Assembly: GCF_008327685.1 (NCBI RefSeq)
Contig: NZ_BDDE01000010.1
Location: forward strand, 186,001 to 250,000
Direction: 5' to 3'
Length of the DNA: 64,000 nucleotides
From: Actinomadura sp. K4S16
GTDB lineage: Bacteria > Actinomycetota > Actinomycetes > Streptosporangiales > Streptosporangiaceae
Part shown: positions 19,290 to 28,928 of the stretch, piece after piece
Position numbering within the stretch: position 1 is the first letter of the stretch
Layout: the number at the start of each line of letters is the position of its first letter
The notes under the pieces: generated by a model
The model's database searches: none
The model's input: the letters and a program-made list of their open reading frames with translations, nothing else
Told to the model about the DNA's origin: nothing
Made by a program: the position numbers and the translations under genes

Positions 19290-19774
19290 TCACCGTGATC
19301 GGGGTGGGCAACGACCTCCGCCGCGACGACGGCGCCGGACCCGCCGTCGTCGCGGCCCTCCGCGGCCGTACGGAGGCGAGGCTCGCGGTCACCGACGGCG
19401 AGCCCGCGCGGCTCATCGACCTGTGGGCGGGAGCCGACCTCGCGATCGTCGTGGACGCCGTGCGGGCCGATCCGCCCGAGCCCGGCAGGGTCCACGAGCT
19501 GGACGCCGGTGCCGCCGCCCTCACGGCGCGGCCGGTCACCGACCACGCCCTCGGCCTCGGCGACGCCGTCGCGCTCGGGTCGGCGATGGGCCGGATGCCC
19601 GCCCGGCTCCGGGTCCTCGCGATCGAGGGGGCCGACTTCGGACTCGGCCGCGGGCTCACGCCGCGGGTCGCCGCCGCGGCCGGCGCGGTCGCCGACCGCC
19701 TGGCCGCCGCGCTCGCGTCCCGGCGCGGGACCGCGTTCCCCGCGGCCGACCACGCAGGAAGGAGAAGCGGATGA
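19286..19774 (+). CDS. Hydrogenase maturation protease
   Basis: A 162-residue HycI/HyaD-type endopeptidase that trims the C-terminus of the large subunit after nickel insertion. The opening [19 protein letters not shown] contains the metal-sensing Asp, and DLAIVVDAV the second acidic residue. GTG at 19286 overlaps the large-subunit stop, and its own stop overlaps the next ATG (ATGA). Placement inside the structural operon, between the alpha and beta subunit genes, is unusual. Confidence 0.88.
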   Translation: MITVIGVGNDLRRDDGAGPAVVAALRGRTEARLAVTDGEPARLIDLWAGADLAIVVDAVRADPPEPGRVHELDAGAAALTARPVTDHALGLGDAVALGSAMGRMPARLRVLAIEGADFGLGRGLTPRVAAAAGAVADRLAAALASRRGTAFPAADHAGRRSG

Positions 19775-20940
19775 CCGCACCAGCGCTCGAACTGACGAGT
19801 CTGCGCCCGCTGTGCGAGGCGCTGCGCCGGGCCGGCTACACCGTCATCGGGCCGACCGTGCGCAACGACGCGATCGTCCTGGAGGAACTCGACTCGGCCG
19901 ATCGCCTGCCGTACGGCTGGGGCGTCACGCTCCAAGCCGGCGCCTACCGGCTGCGCCGGCGGGAGGACGGCGCGGCGTTCGCGCACGCGGCGGGGCCGCA
20001 GTCCTGGAAGCCGTTCCTGCACCGGTCGAGGGTCAAGCTCTGGGAGGCGGACCGGACGGAGGACGGGTTCCAGGTCAGGGACGGGAGACCCGAACCGGCC
20101 CGGCTGGCACTGCTCGGCGTCCGGCCCTGCGACCTGCGCGCGATCGCGATCCAGGACCGCGTGCTCCTGGGCGGCCGCCACGTCGACCCTTCCTACGAGG
20201 CACGGCGGCATGACAACTTCATCATCGCCGTCAACTGCACCGAGCCCGGCGGGACCTGCTTCTGCACCTCCATGGGCACCGGCCCGCAGGCGGGCCCCGG
20301 CTACGATCTCGCGCTGACCGAACTGGCCGGCGACGGCGGCCTCCGCTACGTGGTCGACGTCGCCACCGAGGCGGGTGCCGCCCTCATGGACGACGTGGAA
20401 TCGGCGCCCGCCGAGCCCGCCGACGTCGACCGGGCGCGCGCGGAGGTGGCGGCGGCGGCCGGCCGGATGGGCCGGGAGATGCCCGCCCTGGGACTGCGCG
20501 AGCTCATGGCCGGGACCCTGGACGCCGACCGCTGGGACGAGGTGTCCGAGCGCTGCCTGAGCTGCGGCAACTGCACGATGGTGTGCCCGACCTGCTTCTG
20601 CACGAGGGTCAGCGACACCACCGACCTGACCGGTGACCACGCCGAACGGTGGCAGCTCTGGGACTCCTGCTTCGATCCGGACTTCACCCATCTGCACGGG
20701 GGCGACGTCCGGGCGTCGCCCAGGAGCCGCTACCGCCAGTGGCTCACCCACAAGCTCGGCACCTGGCACGACCAGTTCGGCTCCTCCGGCTGCGTGGGCT
20801 GCGGCCGGTGCATCGTCTGGTGCCCGGTCGGCATCGATCTGACCGTCGAGGTCGCGGCGCTGCGCACCGAGGCCGCCGGGGAGGGCCCGGGCCGGCCCGA
20901 GGGGTCGAAAGGCCCACCGGGAGGGGAAATTCGCCCCTGA
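19771..20940 (+). CDS. hyhB: [NiFe] hydrogenase beta subunit (4Fe-4S electron transfer)
   Basis: A 389-residue protein of the HyhB/anaerobic sulfite reductase A-like type. The N-terminal half resembles a cluster-binding domain ([29 protein letters not shown]). Two ferredoxin-like sites follow: [17 protein letters not shown] and [19 protein letters not shown]. It links the small subunit to the flavin subunit. GGAAGGAG lies just before the ATG. The gene comes last (order gamma, delta, alpha, protease, beta) instead of first as in most group 3b operons. Its 3' end overlaps a DevR-type box pair for the next gene. Confidence 0.9.
   Translation: MTAPALELTSLRPLCEALRRAGYTVIGPTVRNDAIVLEELDSADRLPYGWGVTLQAGAYRLRRREDGAAFAHAAGPQSWKPFLHRSRVKLWEADRTEDGFQVRDGRPEPARLALLGVRPCDLRAIAIQDRVLLGGRHVDPSYEARRHDNFIIAVNCTEPGGTCFCTSMGTGPQAGPGYDLALTELAGDGGLRYVVDVATEAGAALMDDVESAPAEPADVDRARAEVAAAAGRMGREMPALGLRELMAGTLDADRWDEVSERCLSCGNCTMVCPTCFCTRVSDTTDLTGDHAERWQLWDSCFDPDFTHLHGGDVRASPRSRYRQWLTHKLGTWHDQFGSSGCVGCGRCIVWCPVGIDLTVEVAALRTEAAGEGPGRPEGSKGPPGGEIRP
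20902..20937. promoter_or_regulatory. DevR-type box pair inside the hyhB 3' end
   Basis: GGGTCGAAAGGCCC (20902-20915) and GGGAAATTCGCCCC (20924-20937) have centres 22 bp apart and lie 55-90 bp before the M50 protease start. They overlap the last codons of hyhB, which may explain that protein's odd Gly/Pro tail. Confidence 0.6.
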
Positions 20941-20991
20941 CCGCCGGGCGGAACGCGGCGCGAGCCTGAAGGCATCGGTAGGAGGCTCGTG

Positions 20992-22131
20992 ATGAAGCAG
21001 ACGTTCAGGTTCGGCACCTTCCGGGGGATCCCGGTCGGAATGCACTGGTCCGTTCTGGTGATCATGCTGTTGATCACCGAGATCCTCGGCCGCTCGGTAC
21101 TGCCCGCCGCCGACCCGGCCGCGTCACCCGGCGTGCGCTGGACGGCGGCCGTCCTGGCCGCGGTGCTGTTCATGGGATCGCTGGCCGCGCACGAGGTCGC
21201 GCACGCGATCGTCGCCCGTCGGCACGGTGTGGGAGTCGGCTCGATCACGCTGTGGGCGCTGGGCGGCCTGGCGGAGCTGGACGGCGAGCCGGCCACCGCC
21301 CGCGCCGACCTGCAGATCGCCGGGGTCGGCCCGCTGACCAGCGCGGTCGCCGGCGCGGTGTTCGCCGGGCTCTGGCAGGCCGGGGAGGCGCTCGGCGCCC
21401 CCGTGATCGTCTCGGCCTCGCTGAGCTGGCTGGCCGTGACCAACGTCCTCATCGCGGTGTTCAACCTGCTTCCGGGGGCGCCGCTGGACGGCGGGCGCAT
21501 CCTGCGCGCGCTGCTGTGGGGCAGGAGCGGGGACAAGCCGCGCGCGACGCGCACCGCCCAGCACGCCGGGCTGGCGCTCGGCCGCGTCATGATCGGCGCC
21601 GGTCTGCTGATGCTGCTGCTGTGGAGCTGGTGGAACGGGCTGTGGCTGGCCCTGATCGGATGGTTCATCTCCAGTTCGGCGCGGGCGGAGGAGCGCTGGA
21701 CGGACCTCCGCGAGGCCGCGAGGGACCTCCGGGTCGCCGACATCATGACCCGCGACCCCGACAACGGCTGGACCTGGCAGGCCGCGGCCCCGTTCATCCG
21801 GGACGTGGCGGTGCCGTCCCGCCAGTCGGTGTTCCCGGTCGTGAGCGTGTCCGGCGAGCCCGTCGGCGCCGTCACTTCGGACCGGCTGACCCGCGTCCCG
21901 GCCTGGGACACCGGCGCCACGCTCGGCGATCTCAGCGTCCCGCTCGGCTCCGACCGGGTCGTCGACCCCGAGAGGCCCGTGGACGTCCTCCTCCAGATGG
22001 CCCCCGTCGTCGGCGACCTCGTCGCGGCCGTCGCCGCCGACCACCACCTGGTCGGGATGGTCACGACCGAGGACCTCCAGCGGATGATGCGCCAGACCCG
22101 GCTCCGGCGCGGCAGCCCCGCCGCCGCCTGA
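20992..22131 (+). CDS. M50 site-2-type membrane protease with CBS pair
   Basis: A 379-residue intramembrane zinc protease like Rv2625c (Rip3), a DosR-regulon gene. About five hydrophobic segments occupy residues 15-230. The zinc ligands are [15 protein letters not shown] (HExxH) and [14 protein letters not shown] (LDG Asp). The C-terminal 140 residues form a CBS pair ([13 protein letters not shown] and [13 protein letters not shown]), a likely nucleotide-sensing gate. ATG at 20992 follows GGAGG; a GTG one codon earlier is possible. The substrate is unknown; anti-sigma factors are typical for the family. Confidence 0.92.
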   Translation: MKQTFRFGTFRGIPVGMHWSVLVIMLLITEILGRSVLPAADPAASPGVRWTAAVLAAVLFMGSLAAHEVAHAIVARRHGVGVGSITLWALGGLAELDGEPATARADLQIAGVGPLTSAVAGAVFAGLWQAGEALGAPVIVSASLSWLAVTNVLIAVFNLLPGAPLDGGRILRALLWGRSGDKPRATRTAQHAGLALGRVMIGAGLLMLLLWSWWNGLWLALIGWFISSSARAEERWTDLREAARDLRVADIMTRDPDNGWTWQAAAPFIRDVAVPSRQSVFPVVSVSGEPVGAVTSDRLTRVPAWDTGATLGDLSVPLGSDRVVDPERPVDVLLQMAPVVGDLVAAVAADHHLVGMVTTEDLQRMMRQTRLRRGSPAAA

Positions 22132-22193
22132 CCCCCGCCCCAGCGCGGACCCGCGGTTCTCCACCCGGACGACATGGAGAACATCTGCTGGAC

Positions 22194-22236
22194 ACGGAAC
22201 ATCGGCAGCGGCCCCGGGCCGCTGCCGATGTTCCGT
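22194..22236. terminator. 21-bp perfect hairpin between convergent genes
   Basis: Arms 22194-22214 and 22216-22236 are perfectly complementary around a single central base. It sits between the convergent M50 protease and Usp genes and can serve both directions. Confidence 0.75.
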
Positions 22237-22241
22237 CCGGA

Positions 22242-23090
22242 TCAGCCGGCGGGGATGACGGCGACGGGGCACTGCGCGTGATGGATGACCCCGTGGGAGG
22301 TCGACCCGAGCCGGGGAGAGGTCCAGCTCCGGTCATGGGCGCCGACCACGACCAGGCGGGCGTTCCGCGACGCGTTGGCCAGCGCGGTCACCGGGTGCTC
22401 CAGGACGACCTCGTCGGCGACGTCGACCCCGGAATGCCTGCTCCGCACGGGCTCGCAGACCGCGGTGACCTCCTTGCGCAGGTCCTGCTCGATCTGCTCC
22501 GCGTCGACGGCGTAGCCGGCCTCGATCAGCGTCGCGAACGTCTGCCACGCGTGGACGACGCGGAGCCGGGCGCCGTGGAGCGCGGCGGCCTCGAAGGCGT
22601 ACTCGAGCACCGGGCCCGCCTCCTGGGCCAGGTCGATCCCCACGACGACCTCGCCGGTGTCGGAGGCGTCGCCGCGGACGATCACCACCGGCACCGCGGA
22701 GTGGCCGGCCAGGCGCAGGCTCGTGGACCCGAGCATCAGGCTGGCGAACCCGCCCCGGCCGCGGCTGGCCACCACCAGCTCGAACGCCTTCTCGGACTGC
22801 GCCCGCAGGGCCTGCCACGCCTCCTCGGCGACCAGTTCGGTCGTCGTCTCGAGGTCCGGCCACCGCTCCTTGACGCGCTCGCGCGCCGCCGCCAGGACCA
22901 TGCGCCCCGCGCGGGTCATGCGCTCGGCGGTCTCGGGCGGCGCGAACAGCGGCGCCTTGTAGGGCCAGCTCTCCACGGCGTGGACGATGTGCAGGGGGCG
23001 CTCGCGCAAGGCGGCTTCGGCGGCGGCCCAGTCGAGGGCGCTCGCCGCCTCGTCGGAACCATCGGTGCCGACGACGATCGGCTCGGACAT
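22242..23090 (-). CDS. Tandem-domain universal stress protein
   Basis: A 282-residue protein with two Usp domains. Domain 1 has the complete ATP loop ASRGRGGFASLMLGS; domain 2 has the degenerate GAHDRSWTSPRLGS with GVIHHAQCPVAVI after it. The opening MSEPIVVGTDGSDEAAS and the segment HIVHAVESWPYKAPLFAPP are nearly shared with the Usp at 12963, marking a recent duplication. It is divergent from the P1B ATPase, with a perfect DevR-type box between (23201-23214). Confidence 0.9.
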   Translation of the reverse strand: MSEPIVVGTDGSDEAASALDWAAAEAALRERPLHIVHAVESWPYKAPLFAPPETAERMTRAGRMVLAAARERVKERWPDLETTTELVAEEAWQALRAQSEKAFELVVASRGRGGFASLMLGSTSLRLAGHSAVPVVIVRGDASDTGEVVVGIDLAQEAGPVLEYAFEAAALHGARLRVVHAWQTFATLIEAGYAVDAEQIEQDLRKEVTAVCEPVRSRHSGVDVADEVVLEHPVTALANASRNARLVVVGAHDRSWTSPRLGSTSHGVIHHAQCPVAVIPAG

Positions 23091-23200
23091 CGCGTCTCCT
23101 CACATGCGTTGGCGGCGATCGCCTCCTCCGAGGCGATCCGGCGCGCACAGCGGCACGGCCGCTCCTTTCCACGCTCCCTCGCCCTCCGGCGCGCCCCCTA

Positions 23201-23214
23201 GGGACGAAGGTCCC
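23201..23214. promoter_or_regulatory. Perfect DevR-type box between Usp and P1B ATPase
   Basis: GGGACGAAGGTCCC is fully symmetric in its 5-bp arms. It lies 111 bp before the leftward Usp and 109 bp before the rightward ATPase, so it can serve both. Only a weak half site is seen 22 bp to the right. Confidence 0.75.
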
Positions 23215-23322
23215 CATGTCAGGCACCCCCTCGTCCCACCGGCCGCGAGCCGACCGCCCCTGGGGGCCCCGGGCACGGCCTGGGAGCGTGGACGAAAAGG
23301 ACTCACACAGGCGGCGAGGTGG

Positions 23323-25638
23323 ATGGCGGTCAAGACCGCGTTCGGTCGGAACGCTCACGAACTGCTCTTCGTCCTGACGGCCGGCGGGCTGGCGGCGGGC
23401 GCCGCGGTCCGCTGGACGGTCGGCGCCGGCGCGGGAGACCTGATCTGGCTGGTGACGACGGTGGTCGCGCTCATCCCCGCCGTGTGGTGGGTCGTGGACG
23501 GGTTGCGGCACCGCAGGTTCGGCAGCGACGTGATCGCCGTCCTCGCGCTGGGCGGGACGATCGCCGTGGGCGAGCCCCTCGCCGGCGCCGTGATCGCCGT
23601 GATGCTCACCGGGGGGCGGCTGCTGGAGGAGCGCGCCGGGCGGCGGGCCCGCCGCGACCTCAGCGCGCTGCTCGCGCTCGCGCCCCGGGTGGCGCACCGC
23701 CGCAGCGAGAGCGGCCTGGTGACCGTCGACGTGTCCGAGGTGCGGCCGGGCGAGCTGCTGCTGGTCCGCTCCGGGGAGACCGTGCCCGTGGACGGACTGG
23801 TGGAGAACGGGACGGCGGTGCTGGACGAGTCCACGCTCACCGGGGAGTCCCTGCCGGTGGAGCGTCCCGCCGGGGACGTGGTGCGCGGCGGCACGGTCAA
23901 CTCCGGAGGCCCCTTCGACCTGCGCGCCACCAACGACGCCCGGTCCAGCACCTACGCCGGGATCGTCCGGCTGGCCGAGGAGGCCGCGGCCGAGAACGCG
24001 CCGTTCATCCGGATGGCCGACCGTTACTCGGCCGTGTTCATCCCGGTCACCCTGGTGCTGGCCGGAGCGGCGTGGATCGCCGCCGCGGACCCGGTCCGGG
24101 CGGTCGCGGTGCTGGTCGTCGCCACGCCCTGCCCCCTGATCCTCGCGGCGCCCATCGCGTTCGTCTCCGGCCTGTCCCGGTGCGCCCGGCGGGGCGTCGT
24201 GGTGAAGGGCGGCGGCACGCTGGAGCGGCTCGCGGGCGCACGGGTCCTGCTGTTCGACAAGACCGGCACGGTCACCACCGGGCGGCCCGCGCTCTCCGAG
24301 ATCATCCCCGCCGATCCGGCCGGCCGCGAGGATCCGCTGTTCCTCGCGGCGTCGCTGGACCAGGTGTCCCCGCACGTGCTGGCCTCGGCGATCGTCCGCG
24401 GCGCCCGCGAGCGCGGGATGCGCCTCGCCGAGCCGTCCGACGTCGAGGAGCGCGCGGGCCGCGGCGTCCGGGGCACCGTCGAGGGGCGCCGGGTGAGCGT
24501 CGGCAAGGCGAGCTGGGCCGGCCGCGCCGACGCCGCGTGGCTGGACCGGGTCCGCGGCCGCGCCGCCGCCCGCGGCGCGATCACCGTGTTCGTCGGGGTG
24601 GACGGGCGGCTCGCGGCCGTCCTGCTGCTGCGCGACCGCATGCGCCCGGACGCGCCGCGGACGTTCCGGCTGCTCCGCCGGACGGGCATCGGCCGCGCGG
24701 TGATGGTGACCGGCGACCGCGCGGACGTCGCCGGGCCGATCGCCGAACTGGTGGGGGCCGACACCGTGCACGCCGGGCTCTCGCCGGCCGGGAAGGTCGA
24801 GGTCGCCCGGGACGAGAGCGCCCGCGCGCCCACCGTGATGGTCGGCGACGGGGTCAACGACGCGCCCGCGCTGGCGGCCGCGGGCGTCGGCGTCGCGCTC
24901 GGCGCCCGGGGCGCGACGGCCTCGTCCGAGGCGGCCGACGTGGTGATCACCGTGGACCGGCTGGAGCGGGTGGCCGAGACCCTCGCGATCGCGCGGCGCA
25001 CCCGGTCGGTCGCGCGCCAGAGCGTCCTCGCCGGGATGGGGCTGTCGCTGGCCGCGATGATCGTCGCGGCGCTCGGGTTCCTGACCCCGGCGGCCGGGGC
25101 GCTGCTCCAGGAGGGCATCGACGTGGCGGCGATCCTGTCCGCGCTGCGCGTGCTCGGCCCGGGGCGCGACCGGGCGCCGCGCCTTCGCGGGGACGAGGCC
25201 GACCTCGTCCGGCGGCTGGACGAGGAGCACCAGGCGCTGTGGCCGCGGATCGAGCGGCTCCCCGCGCTGGCGGACGCCGCCGCGGGCCCCGCCGGGCGGG
25301 AGCGGGACACCGCCGCGGAGGCGCTGTCGGGCTTCCTGTCGGACCTCGCGGCCCACGAGCGCAAGGACGAGCGGCTGCTCTATCCGGCGGTCGCGCGCGT
25401 CCTCGGCGGCTCCGACCCCACGGGGGCGATGAGCCGCGGGCACACCGAGATCGCCGAGCTGGCCCGGCGGGTCGGCGCGCTGCTGGAGGAGCTCCGCGCC
25501 GCGCCGGCGTCCCCGGAGCCCGCCGGCGACCTGAGGCGGACCGTCCAGGAGCTCTACGCCGTCCTCCGGCTGCACTTCGCCCAGGAGGAGGAGAACTACT
25601 TCGTGCTCGCCGACGTCCACGGCCCCGCCGAACCCTGA
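23323..25638 (+). CDS. P1B-type metal-transporting ATPase with C-terminal hemerythrin domain
   Basis: A 771-residue ATPase. It has TGES actuator motif (LTGESLPVERP), DKTGTVTTGRP with the phosphorylated Asp, MVGDGVNDAPALAAAGVG, and the membrane metal site ATPCPLILAAPIAF, which reads TPC instead of CPC. There is no N-terminal metal-binding domain. Residues 620-771 form a hemerythrin-like four-helix domain: EEHQALWPRI, HERKDERLLYP, SRGHTEI and LHFAQEEENYF. TPC plus hemerythrin defines the P1B-5 group, studied for Ni/Fe export (Nia of Sinorhizobium). Position 2.4 kb after the [NiFe] hydrogenase and a perfect DevR-type box suggest oxygen-tuned Ni/Fe balance, which is inference. Confidence 0.88.
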   Translation: MAVKTAFGRNAHELLFVLTAGGLAAGAAVRWTVGAGAGDLIWLVTTVVALIPAVWWVVDGLRHRRFGSDVIAVLALGGTIAVGEPLAGAVIAVMLTGGRLLEERAGRRARRDLSALLALAPRVAHRRSESGLVTVDVSEVRPGELLLVRSGETVPVDGLVENGTAVLDESTLTGESLPVERPAGDVVRGGTVNSGGPFDLRATNDARSSTYAGIVRLAEEAAAENAPFIRMADRYSAVFIPVTLVLAGAAWIAAADPVRAVAVLVVATPCPLILAAPIAFVSGLSRCARRGVVVKGGGTLERLAGARVLLFDKTGTVTTGRPALSEIIPADPAGREDPLFLAASLDQVSPHVLASAIVRGARERGMRLAEPSDVEERAGRGVRGTVEGRRVSVGKASWAGRADAAWLDRVRGRAAARGAITVFVGVDGRLAAVLLLRDRMRPDAPRTFRLLRRTGIGRAVMVTGDRADVAGPIAELVGADTVHAGLSPAGKVEVARDESARAPTVMVGDGVNDAPALAAAGVGVALGARGATASSEAADVVITVDRLERVAETLAIARRTRSVARQSVLAGMGLSLAAMIVAALGFLTPAAGALLQEGIDVAAILSALRVLGPGRDRAPRLRGDEADLVRRLDEEHQALWPRIERLPALADAAAGPAGRERDTAAEALSGFLSDLAAHERKDERLLYPAVARVLGGSDPTGAMSRGHTEIAELARRVGALLEELRAAPASPEPAGDLRRTVQELYAVLRLHFAQEEENYFVLADVHGPAEP

Positions 25639-25670
25639 CGAGCCGGGGAGCGTGTCCGGCGCCTGCCGGA

Positions 25671-25718
25671 GGGACTTCCGGCCCCCGCCTGAACGGCCGG
25701 TCGCGGGACGTTCGGCCC
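25671..25718. promoter_or_regulatory. Two DevR-type boxes before flavodoxin
   Basis: GGGACTTCCGGCCC (25671-25684) and GGGACGTTCGGCCC (25705-25718) have centres 34 bp apart (about three turns) and end 58 bp before the ATG at 25777. Confidence 0.7.
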
Positions 25719-25776
25719 TGGGGACGAGCGCGGGCAGAGCCGAAGCTGAGGGTGAGACACCGCCGGAGGTGAAGAA

Positions 25777-26358
25777 ATGACCATATTGGTGGGCTACGCC
25801 ACCGCGCACGGCTCCACACGGAGCATCGCCGAACGGATCGGCACGCTGCTGGCCGAGCGCGGTTTCCAGGTGGACGTCCGCTCCATGGCCGAGGTGGAGG
25901 ACGCCGGCGCCTACGAGGCGTTCGTGCTGGGCAGCGCGATCCACGACCGCGCCTGGCTGCCCGAGGCCGTCGACTTCCTCGAACGCGAACGCGACACCCT
26001 GGCCGGCCGGCCGGTGTGGCTCTTCAGCGTCGGGATGCCGGCGGCGCTGCGCGGCCCGTGGCGCAACTTCGGGGCCAAGGAGAAGGGCCTCGTGCAGGAC
26101 GAGCTCCAGGAACTGGTCACCGCCCGCGACCACCGCCTGTTCTCGGGGGTCTTCCGCCGCGAGCACACGTCCCTGGTCGGGCACCTGCTCTTCAGGGCGA
26201 TGGGAAGCCGGTACGGCGACTACCGCGACTGGGCGCGGATCGACGCGTGGGCCTCGACGATCGAGCCGCGGCCGGGGCTCCGCGAGCGCAGCCGTCCGGG
26301 CACGCGGCCCGTACGGCCCGCCGGTGACCGGCCCCAGCGGCCGATCACTCGCCGGTGA
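25777..26358 (+). CDS. Flavodoxin-domain protein
   Basis: A 193-residue protein with an N-terminal flavodoxin/HemG-like fold. YATAHGSTRSIAERI is the FMN phosphate loop, and FVLGSAIHDRAWLPEAV and LFSVGMPAALRGPW are further flavin-side segments. The C-terminal 35 residues are basic and disordered. The ATG follows a GGAGGTGAAGAA sequence. It probably carries electrons or protoporphyrinogen-type oxidation; the partner is unknown. The 3' end overlaps the convergent ABC permease by 14 bp. Confidence 0.85.
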   Translation: MTILVGYATAHGSTRSIAERIGTLLAERGFQVDVRSMAEVEDAGAYEAFVLGSAIHDRAWLPEAVDFLERERDTLAGRPVWLFSVGMPAALRGPWRNFGAKEKGLVQDELQELVTARDHRLFSGVFRREHTSLVGHLLFRAMGSRYGDYRDWARIDAWASTIEPRPGLRERSRPGTRPVRPAGDRPQRPITRR

Positions 26359-27991
26359 GGTCCCGCCGTTCGAACAGCAGGTGGCCCGCCCCCGCGAGCA
26401 CCACCGCCAGGGCGGTCATGACGGCGGCGGCGACGGGCTGGAAGGGTTCCGCCGGGACCTGCGCGAGGTGGTGGAACGGGGAGGCGTCCAGGACGGCGTC
26501 CGGCCAGCCCAGGGCGGGCCCGATCGTCTCGATCAGATAGGCGGCGACGACCGCCGCGGCCGAGCCGGGGACGGTGAGCCGGGGCCGGGCGCCGAAGAGC
26601 AGCACCGCGAGGCCCGTGGCCAGGGCCACCACCGGGAGCGGGTTGAGGACGGCGGCCAAGGTGTCGGTCATTCCCACGTCGGCGCCCGTGGCGGCGGCGC
26701 CGGCCCACATCGCGGCCGAGGCGGCCAGCGCGAGCAGCAGCGACGACGCCAGGGCCAGCAGGACGTGCCCGCCCAGCCAGCGGCGCCGCGTGACGGGCCG
26801 GACGAGGACGTGGTCGAGCCGCCCCGCGGCTTCCTCGGCGCGGGCCGCGCCGATCCGCCAGCACGCGTACAGGGCGATCAGCAGGCCGATCAGGACGCCC
26901 ATGGCGCCGACGAAGCCGTCGGCGACGTCGCCGGCGTCCCAGCCGATCCGCTCCAGGACGCGCTGGTAGTTCGGGTCGTCGGCGACGAAGTCGAGCACGG
27001 TCGCGATGAGGGCGCCGGCGACGAACGCGTACGCGGCGATGCCGAGCAGCCAGCCGGCCAGCATTCCCCGGGTGCTGCGCCAGGCGAACGCCGCGGGGCT
27101 TCCGAGCAGCCCGAGCCGCGTCCGGGCGTGGTCCGGCTCGCTGAGCAGCGCGCCCCCGGTGTCGCGGCGGGTCCGCAGCGCGACCGCGACGCCGCCGAGG
27201 ACGACCGGTGCCGTGAGCGTGACGGCGAGCGCCGCCCAGTTCGGATCGCGGTAGGGGTGCAGCTCGTCCAGCCAGCCGAAGGGGGTGAGCCAGCGCAGCC
27301 CGCCGCGGGAGTCGGCGCTGTTCGCGGCCATCCGGAGCAGGAAGAGGGCGCCGAAGGCGGCGGCGGACACGCCGGTCACCCGGCGCCGCGCCGGGAAGAG
27401 CTGGGCGGCCACGGCCGCGACCGCCGCGAACGTCGCGGCGAATCCGGCCAGCCCGAGCCCGAACAGCAGCGAGCCGGCCACGCCGGTCCCCAGCACCGCC
27501 AGCGGGACGGCCGCCGCCGCGCCCGCGACCACCGCGGCGCCCGCGAGGACGCCGAGCTGTACCGCCGCGGCCCGCGCCGGGCGGATCGGCGCGGCGAGGA
27601 CCAGCTCGGCGCGCCCCGACTCCTCCTCGCCCCGCAGCAGGCGGCCCGCCACGAGCAGCGCCCAGATGCCGACCACCGCGGCCAGCACCCAGCCCGCGTC
27701 CCAGACGACGAAGCCGCCGGTCGTGTCGACGGCGTGCGGGACGCCCTGGAGCATCCGCATCGCGGGGTCGTCCGACAGCGCCGCGAGCCGCTGCCGCGAG
27801 GCCCTGTCGGGATACGTCTGCTCGTAGGTGAGGACCTCGACCACGACGTAGAAGGCGACCGCCGCCGCCAGCCAGCCGAGCCCGCGCCGGACCAGGCGCA
27901 GGGTCAGCCGGGCGGCGGGGGCGTCCGCCGGGCGGTGTCGCTCCGCGCGCGGACGGGTCACGGCGCGCTGGACCGGGGCGGCCCTGGTCAT
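26345..27991 (-). CDS. ABC-2-type exporter permease
   Basis: A 548-residue membrane protein with about 12 hydrophobic segments arranged as two similar halves. The first half includes WVLAAVVGIWALLVAGRLLRGEEESGRAEL, of which GEEESGRAELVLAAPIRP is the motif typical of actinobacterial two-half exporter permeases; the second repeats as ARAEEAAGRLDHVLVRPVT. Its ATG overlaps the ATPase stop (ATGA). Together they form an ABC exporter whose cargo is unknown; related systems export antibiotics or polyketides. Confidence 0.85.
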   Translation of the reverse strand: MTRAAPVQRAVTRPRAERHRPADAPAARLTLRLVRRGLGWLAAAVAFYVVVEVLTYEQTYPDRASRQRLAALSDDPAMRMLQGVPHAVDTTGGFVVWDAGWVLAAVVGIWALLVAGRLLRGEEESGRAELVLAAPIRPARAAAVQLGVLAGAAVVAGAAAAVPLAVLGTGVAGSLLFGLGLAGFAATFAAVAAVAAQLFPARRRVTGVSAAAFGALFLLRMAANSADSRGGLRWLTPFGWLDELHPYRDPNWAALAVTLTAPVVLGGVAVALRTRRDTGGALLSEPDHARTRLGLLGSPAAFAWRSTRGMLAGWLLGIAAYAFVAGALIATVLDFVADDPNYQRVLERIGWDAGDVADGFVGAMGVLIGLLIALYACWRIGAARAEEAAGRLDHVLVRPVTRRRWLGGHVLLALASSLLLALAASAAMWAGAAATGADVGMTDTLAAVLNPLPVVALATGLAVLLFGARPRLTVPGSAAAVVAAYLIETIGPALGWPDAVLDASPFHHLAQVPAEPFQPVAAAVMTALAVVLAGAGHLLFERRDLTGE

Positions 27992-28872
27992 CTCTCCCCC
28001 TCGTAGTAGCTCAGGAAGATCTCCTCCAGCGTCGGCTCGTGGCTGCGGAGCCGGACCAGCGGGCAGGCGCTCAGCCGGGACAGCGCGGCGGACGGGGACC
28101 CGGTGACGGACACGCGGACGCCTCCGTCGATGGGCTCCACCCCGGTCACGCCGGGCACCCCGGACAGGTCGGGCACCGGGCCGTCCACGACCGCCTCCAG
28201 TACCGTGCCGCCCAGCCCGCGCAGGTCCTCCAGCGCGGCGACCTCGATCAGCCGCCCGTCGCGGAGGATGGCCACGCGGTGGCACACGTCCTGGGCCTCG
28301 TCGAGGATGTGGGAGGACAGGAAGACCGTCTGCCCCCGGCCTGCGGCCTCCCTGGCCAGCGCCTGGAACTCGGCCTCCATCAGCGGGTCGAGACCGGCCG
28401 TCGGCTCGTCCAGGAGCAGCACGTCCGGCCGGGTCATCAGCGCCGCGATCAGCGCGAGCTTCTGGCGGTTCCCCTTGGAGTAGGAGCGGGCCCGCTTCCC
28501 CGGATCGAACCGCAGCCGTTCGACGAGCTCGTCCCGGAACGGCACGTCGACGCGTCCGGACAGGCGGCCCAGATAGGTGAGCGTCTCCAGTCCGGTCAAC
28601 TGCGGCCAGAGCGCGACGTCGCCCGCCACGTAGCCCACGTGGCGGTGGGCCCGCTCGACGTCCCCGGCGGGCACGTCCATGATCCACGCCTGGCCGGCCG
28701 TCGGCCGGACGAGCCCGAGCAGCATCCGGATCGTCGTCGACTTCCCCGCGCCGTTCGGCCCCAGGAAGCCGAAGATCTCTCCGCGGCCGACCTCGAGCCG
28801 CAGCCCGTCCACCGCGACCACCCGCCCGAAGTGCTTCGTCAGGCCCTCGGTCCGTATCGCCCACGCGTCCAC
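27988..28872 (-). CDS. ABC transporter ATP-binding protein
   Basis: A 294-residue ATPase with Walker A GPNGAGKSTTIRM, the signature region YSKGNRQKLALIAAL, Walker B VLLLDEPTAGLDPL and the switch His in FLSSHILDEAQD. The signature is SKGNRQK in place of LSGGQ, seen in the exporter subgroup. The GTG start at 28872 follows GGAGGTG. A DevR-type box at 28929-28942 is 57 bp upstream, suggesting the exporter belongs to the dormancy response. Confidence 0.93.
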   Translation of the reverse strand: MDAWAIRTEGLTKHFGRVVAVDGLRLEVGRGEIFGFLGPNGAGKSTTIRMLLGLVRPTAGQAWIMDVPAGDVERAHRHVGYVAGDVALWPQLTGLETLTYLGRLSGRVDVPFRDELVERLRFDPGKRARSYSKGNRQKLALIAALMTRPDVLLLDEPTAGLDPLMEAEFQALAREAAGRGQTVFLSSHILDEAQDVCHRVAILRDGRLIEVAALEDLRGLGGTVLEAVVDGPVPDLSGVPGVTGVEPIDGGVRVSVTGSPSAALSRLSACPLVRLRSHEPTLEEIFLSYYEGER

Positions 28873-28928
28873 CGCGCACCTCCTCGCCCCCCATGCCCGA
28901 CGGTAGGCGGATGATCAGCGGTCGGCAG

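Noticed and set aside
19771..20940. Anaerobic sulfite reductase subunit A
   Set aside because: It resembles that family, but the adjacent [NiFe] large and small subunits and protease make it the hydrogenase beta subunit.
22333..26184. Very long leftward open frame opposite the P1B ATPase and flavodoxin
   Set aside because: High-GC codon bias leaves the opposite strand open. The translation is low-complexity Arg/Gly/Pro/His with no family motifs, while the rightward frames have clear P-type ATPase, hemerythrin and flavodoxin signatures.
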